Notes under the pieces: model-generated
Database searches by the model: none
Seen by the model: only the letters and a program-made list of their open reading frames with translations
What the model was told of the DNA's origin: nothing
Made by a program: the position numbers and the translations under genes
NCBI GenBank assembly: GCA_020633205.1
Contig: JACKEB010000010.1
Span: forward strand, 1,535,343-1,599,342
Direction: 5' to 3'
Source: Polyangiaceae bacterium
GTDB taxonomy: Bacteria; Myxococcota_A; Polyangia; Polyangiales; Polyangiaceae
Length of the DNA stretch: 64,000 nt
In this document: positions 59,901 through 64,000 of the stretch, piece after piece
Position numbering within the stretch: the stretch's first letter is position 1
Layout: each line of letters begins with the position of its first letter

Positions 59901-60394
59901 AGGCTCTGGTTGGCGCTGGACTATTCTTCGCTTCGGTGGAGCACTACGGGAACTCGAGCTGCTCCACCGAGGAGGTGGCTAGAGTTGCCGCGCTCTGGGA
60001 GCAACTCACCGGTGCCGTCGAATGGCAGGACCAGAGGGGTCGGCGGCGGCCCGTTCAATCGAAGGACGTGCTGATCGTCGCGCCGTACAACGCCCAAGTA
60101 AGTGCGATTGGCGAGCGACTTCCAGACGCTCGAGTTGGCACCGTTGACAAATTCCAGGGGCAGGAGGCGCCGGTCGTCATCTATTCGATGGCCACGTCTA
60201 CCCCCGACGAAGCCCCACGGGGGATGGAGTTCCTCTACAGCCTCAACCGGTTCAACGTCGCCACGTCTCGGGCACGTTGCGCGTGCATCCTCGTTGCAAG
60301 CCCCAGACTGTTCGAACCCGAATGCAGAACACCACGGCAGATGCAGCTCGCGAACGCGTTCTGTCGTTACCTGGAGCTAGCACGACGACTCTAG
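56999..60394 (+). CDS. TM0106/RecB-like nuclease fused to exonuclease-like domain and SF1 helicase
   Basis: A 1131-residue multidomain protein. Residues 1-230 are a RecB/Cas4-type PD-(D/E)XK nuclease: VVDTKLARETRGGTILQLVRY (about 132) and a Cys set, CQHL near 20 and CETCRWWRVC near 216-225, that could hold an iron-sulfur cluster. Residues 315-500 resemble a DnaQ/RNase H-like exonuclease (MFFDIEGDPF near 319, EAYNRDDCVSTLRL near 487). The C-terminus is a DNA2/UPF1-type SF1 helicase with GPPGAGKT (near 755), VDEAGQMS and NVATSRAR. It probably processes DNA ends, and in a defence island would act on phage DNA. The start follows directly after the palindromic promoter region. Confidence 0.85.
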   Translation: MRILGTEIGLSATDLANHVGCQHLTRLNRQAVCGEISHPAWRDPLLETLRARGLELETTYIHFLQTQGLSVFDATAADQPAGVETTIAAMRSGHDVIVQPFLEDGRWVGRADILRRVQRPSKLGSHSYEVVDTKLARETRGGTILQLVRYSEMVARLQGNQPELMHVVSPGNDFTAESFRVTDFVAYVRFVKADLERAVEANERQTYPEPVPRCETCRWWRVCDQRRRADDHLSLVAGISRGQRQELEEWGVDTLSALAALPLPIQQRPRRGARASYERAREQARVQLEARVSGGPVFELLSRTADRGLALLPEPSSGDMFFDIEGDPFALDGGLEYLLGWATLESDRPAYHKVWSVQRSDEREAFERFVDTVLTRRRQWPTMHVYHFAPYEPSALKRLMGRFGSRQDEVDELLRVGTFVDLHKVVKQAVRASVERYSLKDLEQFYAYARDEDLREASKALRAVERLLELGQPGGITGALRDSVEAYNRDDCVSTLRLREWLESLRMGLVAAGEDIPRPAVPNVAPADEEPPEVRVVMARLLDGVPDDAAERTPAQQARWLLAHMLEWHRREEKAPWWEYFRLVDLSDDELLEERSALAGLEFVARVGGTDRCPVHQYRFPQQDSDVRDDDPLRGGDGDHVGTVESIDVVGRTVEIKKNGAMADAHPSSVFVHRVIPAEEQAAALLRLGRWVANHDVDADGAFRAGRDLLLRRAPRREASIELTQLLRDGESTLDAAKRVALELDRGVLAIQGPPGAGKTFTGARMICELVRAGKKVGITALSHKVIRNLLDEAVEIAEQQRLLIRCTQKVKDKPAKWDGDPIREVGTNKAVVDQLASGEAQVGAGTSWLWAREEMSEAVDVLFVDEAGQMSLANVLAVAQAAKSVVLLGDPQQLEQPLQGSHPDGAEASALHHLLGSRKTIATDVGLFLPETWRLGPSICSFTSEVFYEGRLHSRDSLAKQVLEGPEALVGAGLFFASVEHYGNSSCSTEEVARVAALWEQLTGAVEWQDQRGRRRPVQSKDVLIVAPYNAQVSAIGERLPDARVGTVDKFQGQEAPVVIYSMATSTPDEAPRGMEFLYSLNRFNVATSRARCACILVASPRLFEPECRTPRQMQLANAFCRYLELARRL

Positions 60395-60479
60395 TGCTTC
60401 CCTCAACCGCTCGCCGCACGCGGTCGAGCACGTCCCCCTGCTGGTGCACGAAGGCCAACGGCTGCGGAACTTACGCCCG

Positions 60480-60872
60480 CTATTCCGATAGGATCGCCTG
60501 CCCCTCCTCGAGGATCCGAGTGTAGTCCGTCACCCAACGCTCCATCCGCTCAACCAGCGCGTCGGAAACGTCGAGGTGACGAGCGACGTCGAAGATGCGC
60601 TTGCGCTCGTTCTCAGTGTAGCTGCCATCGACGGACGCCAACACGATACAGTCCCTAACGATGATGCGCTTCGTGACGGTGGACGCGACCGCGCTCGCTG
60701 CGACGTCCGCCGGCGTTGCCAAGTCTGGTAAGGGCAAACCCATAGCCTCAGCTTGCCCATTGATAAACGCTTCTTCTTCGGGTTTCACGCCGTCGACTTG
60801 GGCAACGGCAATCAGCGCATTGAGATACGTCGGGCCGTCGAAGTCACTCAGGATCAGCGATACGTCAATCAT
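60480..60872 (-). CDS. TerB-like protein
   Basis: A 130-residue helical protein with the TerB pattern: LILSDFDGPTYLNALIAVAQ, VDGVKPEEEAFINGQAEAMG and the C-terminal VLASVDGSYTENERKRI. TerB-type proteins bind Ca2+ or other cations at acidic sites and are linked to stress and phage-resistance genes. The ATG at 60872 is chosen because GGGAGG lies before it. It is the third gene of a three-gene operon with two membrane proteins, starting 10 bases after the upstream gene ends. The opposite-strand helicase ends 85 bases away. Confidence 0.8.
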   Translation of the reverse strand: MIDVSLILSDFDGPTYLNALIAVAQVDGVKPEEEAFINGQAEAMGLPLPDLATPADVAASAVASTVTKRIIVRDCIVLASVDGSYTENERKRIFDVARHLDVSDALVERMERWVTDYTRILEEGQAILSE

Positions 60873-60882
60873 ACAACCTCCC

Positions 60883-62403
60883 TCACGAGCGCATGAACAC
60901 GTCCAGGTCGTCCTCGTTCTTGATGATCTCAGCCTCAGCAACGCCGTGGGCTTGGGCAAGTCTGACGCTTACGGAAAGCCGCAGCTGGGCGTTCAGGGTC
61001 GGGTCGAACGCGGCGGTGGTGAGAACGCCAAGGCGCTCATACTCCGCGATCAGACTTTCGAGCCTAACCAGGAGCGACGCGTCCAACCTTTGAACCGCAT
61101 GGTCGAACCGCTTCTCTAGTGCGGCGGTGAGGCGCTTCTCATCCTCGCCGAGGTACGAGGAGTACACGCTAACCATCAGGCGACCCGCCGCAGCGCCGAC
61201 CAACGCACCGAGTATCGGCAACGGGATCACTGTCTGCCCAATCGCCGTCGTTAGCCCGACAATGGCTCCCTCCGCGCATACGAGCTGCCCCAGATCGACA
61301 AACTCGTCGAAGTCGATTTCCCCGGCGTGGTAGCGAGCCCTGACCTTGTTCAGCGCAAGGGCTGAACTCACCACGGCGCCAGCGAAGGGCGCTGCGAGGT
61401 CAGTGCAGTTGGTCAGGGTGTAGATCCCCGCGGCACTGACTCCACCCGATACGGCGCCCTTGGTGGCCCCCACGCCAAGATCTGCCCAGTCTTGTCGTGT
61501 GAAGTCCCCTCGAAGTGGGTTCTTGCCCTGCCTCAGCTTCGCATAGATGCCTGTGGCCAGCTGCACGCCCGCTCCCGCAGCGGCTCCCATAGCCGCGGCT
61601 TGCGCCGCGCCGGCGAGCGAAGGCTCGGCGGCTGCACGGTTCGCGGCGTCACGATCGCGGAGGTCTTGCTGCTGAGCCCTGCGCGAGCGGTCGACCTCCT
61701 CTTGGTGACGGCGCATCGTATCGTGCACCGGCCCTTCGGGAGCATTCGGACCCAGCACCGCACGCGGGCCCAACTGAACATCCCGGTAGCTTGAGACGCC
61801 GGGTCGCACGACCTCTTCGAAGGGTCGGCCAGTGCTTGCCTCAACCTCGGAGATCTTTCGGAGTAGCGCCTGCTGTGCTCGTGTCCCGAGCTCGGTGCTC
61901 TCTCCGGCGCGAACACTCAAGGCCTCGGCGTATTGGTCGCGGGGGATGTGGTAGACGCCGTCGAACGCTTCATACTTGTGCGCGTGATCTAGGATGTGGT
62001 CGAGGGTGTTGCGCGTGCCATTGATGAATTTCGACTGCACGTCAACGCCATCAATCACGTAGTCGACGGGCCCGGTGCGATGCACGACGTCGATGGCGGC
62101 ACTCGGCTTGAGGTGGGCCATGTAGTCGCGTGCGTTCCGCACAGCCACCTCGACCTGCTCGGCTACCTCGCCATGCTTGGTTCCAGGATTCCCGAGGATC
62201 CCCTGAGGGTTCTTCACGAACTCGACGACCTTCTGAAGCTCGGTGGTCGCATCCGCGTAGTCCTTTGACCAAAGATCCGCGAGGCGGTGAAGATCGCCGG
62301 TTTGTGTCTGCAGCGTAGCGGCGCGTTGAGCCTGTTCCTGCGCAACAAAGGCTGCGGCGGCCTGAGCGGTGAGATGCGGCTCGTCGGGAATGTTATCAGG
62401 CAT
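60883..62403 (-). CDS. Large membrane-associated protein with an unrecognised N-terminal domain and glycine-zipper region
   Basis: A 506-residue protein. Residues 40-190 form an unnamed but strongly patterned domain: VKNPQGILGNPGTKHGEVAE, VHRTGPVDYVIDGVDVQSKF, HAHKYEAFDGVYHIPRDQY. The His/Gln/Ser/Lys sets suggest a catalytic or ligand site. A Gln/Arg linker (225-265) precedes a Gly/Ala-rich hydrophobic region (270-450) with glycine-zipper segments (AAAMGAAAGAGVQLATGIY, VIPLPILGALVGAAAGRLM) that would enter a membrane. A helical tail ends the protein. I do not know the family. The gene overlaps the previous one by eight bases and precedes the TerB-like gene by ten. Confidence 0.7.
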   Translation of the reverse strand: MPDNIPDEPHLTAQAAAAFVAQEQAQRAATLQTQTGDLHRLADLWSKDYADATTELQKVVEFVKNPQGILGNPGTKHGEVAEQVEVAVRNARDYMAHLKPSAAIDVVHRTGPVDYVIDGVDVQSKFINGTRNTLDHILDHAHKYEAFDGVYHIPRDQYAEALSVRAGESTELGTRAQQALLRKISEVEASTGRPFEEVVRPGVSSYRDVQLGPRAVLGPNAPEGPVHDTMRRHQEEVDRSRRAQQQDLRDRDAANRAAAEPSLAGAAQAAAMGAAAGAGVQLATGIYAKLRQGKNPLRGDFTRQDWADLGVGATKGAVSGGVSAAGIYTLTNCTDLAAPFAGAVVSSALALNKVRARYHAGEIDFDEFVDLGQLVCAEGAIVGLTTAIGQTVIPLPILGALVGAAAGRLMVSVYSSYLGEDEKRLTAALEKRFDHAVQRLDASLLVRLESLIAEYERLGVLTTAAFDPTLNAQLRLSVSVRLAQAHGVAEAEIIKNEDDLDVFMRS

Positions 62404-63244
62404 CAGACACCTGCCGATTCAACAGCTTGCCGAGCGTACGAATATTGTTAATGAGCGCCGCGAGTTGTGCCTTCTGATCTAGCGTGAAAAGGAGGTAGTC
62501 GTCTGGCGCTGGGCTCATCTCACGCAGTTGCGCTTGAGAGCCGTCGGTGTGCTCCTGCGTGAGAGCAGAGAGTTCGCCGATTTCCGTTCGCAACGCGCCA
62601 AGTGCACGAACTTCGCCTTCGATACGCTCCGCCTCATCAGTCGCCTCTTTCGCGATGCGCCCGTTGCGCACGTGAGTCAGCGCAACGCCGCCGGCTATTG
62701 CGACGCCACCAATCGTCCACCCAACGGGACCAGCCAGCGCCAGGAAGGCCTGTCCGGCGGCCATACCACCCCCACCGGCTGCCGTGGCTCCGCCTCCAAG
62801 CCACGCTAGCGCTGCGCTGGTTTGCGCAGCACCGGAGAGCGCGGCTATCGCGGTGCCTGTGCTCGCGGTACCCCATGTCGTAGCTACGGCCATGGCAGCC
62901 GTCGGACCGAATGCCGCCACGCCCACGCCCGCCGCGATGCCGCTAGCCGCCGTTCCGCCGCTGACCCGCTCCACGCGGCTGCCTTCAACATGGAGCCTCT
63001 CTACGGTGTCGTTGAAGTGACTCACTTCGACGCGTACCTCTGAGATGACCCGCTCGAACTCCTTTGGTGCGTTCGCAAGGCGATTCACCAAGTTCTCCAC
63101 CTGGACGATAAGCTCGACCGATTCACAGCGCAGTCCGTGCAGCTCGATTGCGGCCTGGGTGGTCTCCGACACTTCCGCTTCATGCCGCTCCGCTGCCTGC
63201 CTCAACCGGGCGAGGGCTGCCTTCTTGGTACCAAGGTTCAACAC
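62396..63244 (-). CDS. Coiled-coil protein with glycine-zipper membrane hairpin
   Basis: A 282-residue protein read from a GTG at 63244 behind GGAGG. Residues 1-90 are helical/coiled coil (LARLRQAAERHEAEVSETTQ, VNRLANAPKEFERVISEV). Residues 95-185 are a Gly/Ala zipper region of two or more hydrophobic hairpins (GTAASGIAAGVGVAAFG, AALSGAAQTSAALAWLGG, AFLALAGPVGWTIGGVAIAG). The C-terminal 95 residues are charged and helical. The arrangement resembles alpha pore-forming or ApoL-like proteins. It heads an operon with the 506-residue protein (eight-base overlap) and the TerB-like gene. Membrane effector activity is an inference. Confidence 0.7.
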   Translation of the reverse strand: MLNLGTKKAALARLRQAAERHEAEVSETTQAAIELHGLRCESVELIVQVENLVNRLANAPKEFERVISEVRVEVSHFNDTVERLHVEGSRVERVSGGTAASGIAAGVGVAAFGPTAAMAVATTWGTASTGTAIAALSGAAQTSAALAWLGGGATAAGGGGMAAGQAFLALAGPVGWTIGGVAIAGGVALTHVRNGRIAKEATDEAERIEGEVRALGALRTEIGELSALTQEHTDGSQAQLREMSPAPDDYLLFTLDQKAQLAALINNIRTLGKLLNRQVSDA

Positions 63245-63381
63245 GTGCCGTACCTCCGTCCGCGAGCTATTCGTATCAGCATACTTCGGAACCCACAGCC
63301 CGTGTCAGAATTGAATGAAGGCAAGACAGACAATGTCCGACTCGCCAACGAACGGACTTCGCCAGGCGCCCTATGCACGCT

Positions 63382-63852
63382 TCAATGGAGCCGATCGGAT
63401 AGCCGGATGCTTGGATAGCCGCGCGTCGAGAGGTGATCCGGGTGGATCTGGGCTCCTGCTAACTCACTCTTGTATCGCTGCCCCCACCATCCCACGCTCT
63501 TCACCGCCTCCCTCAGCGGCCGCTCCGTCATCGGCTCGACCCCGTCCGCAGCCTCCAGCGACACGACGTACGCCTGGATCGCCGGGCTCAGGTAGGTGAG
63601 GTTCAAGATCTGGGTCACCCGCGGCTGCGACACGCCGAGTCGCCGCGCGAGTTCTCCGACGCCGCTCACCTCGCCGCGCTCGAGCACACCACGCAGCTGA
63701 TGCGCGAGGGCCAACAGCCGCGCAACGTACGCGGGGCGTCGGCACGTTCCGGGTGGATCTGCAGCCTTCGCAGGTTTGGGTCGCGGCTTGAGCTTCGCGC
63801 GGACCACCACCGCGTCGGAGTCGCGTCCCCGGATCCTACGCGGCACGGCCAT
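63382..63852 (-). CDS. Small HTH protein paired with a serine recombinase
   Basis: A 156-residue basic protein from the ATG at 63852. Residues 1-55 are Arg/Lys/Pro-rich. A helix-turn-helix follows (VSGVGELARRLGVSQPRVTQI, LNLTYLSPAIQAYVVSL), similar to the ParB/KorB-type HTH. The C-terminus has ERPLREAVKSVGWWGQRY. The start overlaps the 3' end of the recombinase gene by 17 bases, so the two are coupled. Such small HTH genes occur next to large serine recombinases of mobile elements; it may be a directionality or regulatory factor. Function is inferred from context. Confidence 0.65.
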   Translation of the reverse strand: MAVPRRIRGRDSDAVVVRAKLKPRPKPAKAADPPGTCRRPAYVARLLALAHQLRGVLERGEVSGVGELARRLGVSQPRVTQILNLTYLSPAIQAYVVSLEAADGVEPMTERPLREAVKSVGWWGQRYKSELAGAQIHPDHLSTRGYPSIRLSDRLH

Positions 63853-64000
63853 CTCCCTTGAGCGCCTCGCCCACCCAGGGCTGGAGCGCGATCTCCACAT
63901 CGCCGTTCGGCTCGTCCACGTCCACGCGTGCGACCACCGATTGGATCACGCGCACACGGTTCCGCGGGAGCAGGTTCCGCCACACCTGGTGAAAGCCCTG
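63836..64000 (-). CDS. C-terminus of a serine recombinase (partial)
   Basis: Only the last 54 codons plus the stop are inside the window. Their pattern, FHQVWRNLLPRNRVRVIQSV followed by VARVDVDEPNGDVEIALQPW, is the C-terminal segment of large serine recombinases (a conserved FxxVWxxL...RVRVIQ...RVDV block after the zinc-ribbon domain). The catalytic domain lies beyond the right edge. This suggests that the island of 49-64 kb belongs to, or abuts, an integrative element. Confidence 0.6.
   Translation of the reverse strand, partial: QGFHQVWRNLLPRNRVRVIQSVVARVDVDEPNGDVEIALQPWVGEALKGDGRAA

Noticed and set aside
63000..64000. Attachment site matching the tRNA 3' end
   Set aside because: No copy of the T-arm/acceptor end of the tRNA was seen near the right edge.

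Overview
The window is high-GC bacterial chromosomal DNA, most like a myxobacterium of the Polyangia type (Myxococcota). Supporting signs are lipoproteins with long Gly/Ala/Ser linkers, an OmpA protein with thrombospondin type-3 repeats, an FHA-GAF-adenylate cyclase, a Sel1/MORN lipoprotein, a free-standing 23S-insert-type four-helix-bundle protein, and an uninterrupted gap-pgk-tpiA-secG block. The assignment is inferred from gene content; no rRNA is present to confirm it.

Layout. 1-4.4 kb: an aerobic benzoyl-CoA (box) locus, with a BoxR-type regulator diverging from boxC-boxB and a coupled thioredoxin-like lipoprotein. 4.4-11 kb: a cation diffusion facilitator, a secreted protein, a UPF0158 protein, glycerol kinase and a multidomain adenylate cyclase. 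11-13.4 kb: an outer-membrane protein, a G-rich hexanucleotide array, an array of about eight hairpin units and a four-helix-bundle gene. 13.4-21 kb: selO-sixA, then glycolysis (gap, pgk, tpiA), secG and a GT-C-type membrane protein. 21-27.6 kb: an accessory zone of small unknown genes, two toxin-antitoxin-like pairs, an Rpn-type nuclease and two decayed duplicates. 27.7-40.6 kb: a solute-binding protein, Gly-rich lipoproteins around a histidine kinase/response regulator pair, an HxlR-monooxygenase pair, a Sel1/MORN lipoprotein, and a coupled OmpA and Cys/Asp-rich lipoprotein pair. 40.7-46.4 kb: a complete isc operon (regulator-iscS-iscU-iscA-hscB-hscA-fdx) led by a MerR-family protein instead of IscR. 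46.6-48.4 kb: three tandem paralogous Cys-rich lipoproteins. 48.7 kb: initiator tRNA with promoter and terminator-like hairpins.

From the tRNA to the right edge (49-64 kb) the content is a defence or mobile island. It holds a SNF2 helicase, a type III-like methyltransferase and a type III Res-like helicase-nuclease in one operon. A large nuclease-helicase fusion is divergent from it. Then come a TerB-like protein with two glycine-zipper membrane proteins in one operon, a small HTH gene, and the C-terminus of a probable serine recombinase. The methyltransferase reading frame is broken about twenty times in 1.1 kb, apparently by single-base deletions, while both neighbours are intact.

The best candidates for something undescribed are the TerB/membrane-protein operon (60.5-63.2 kb), the hairpin array next to the four-helix-bundle gene (12.5-13.4 kb), the MerR-type isc regulator with a C-terminal Cys cluster, and the duplicated, cassette-replaced region at 22.4-27.6 kb.
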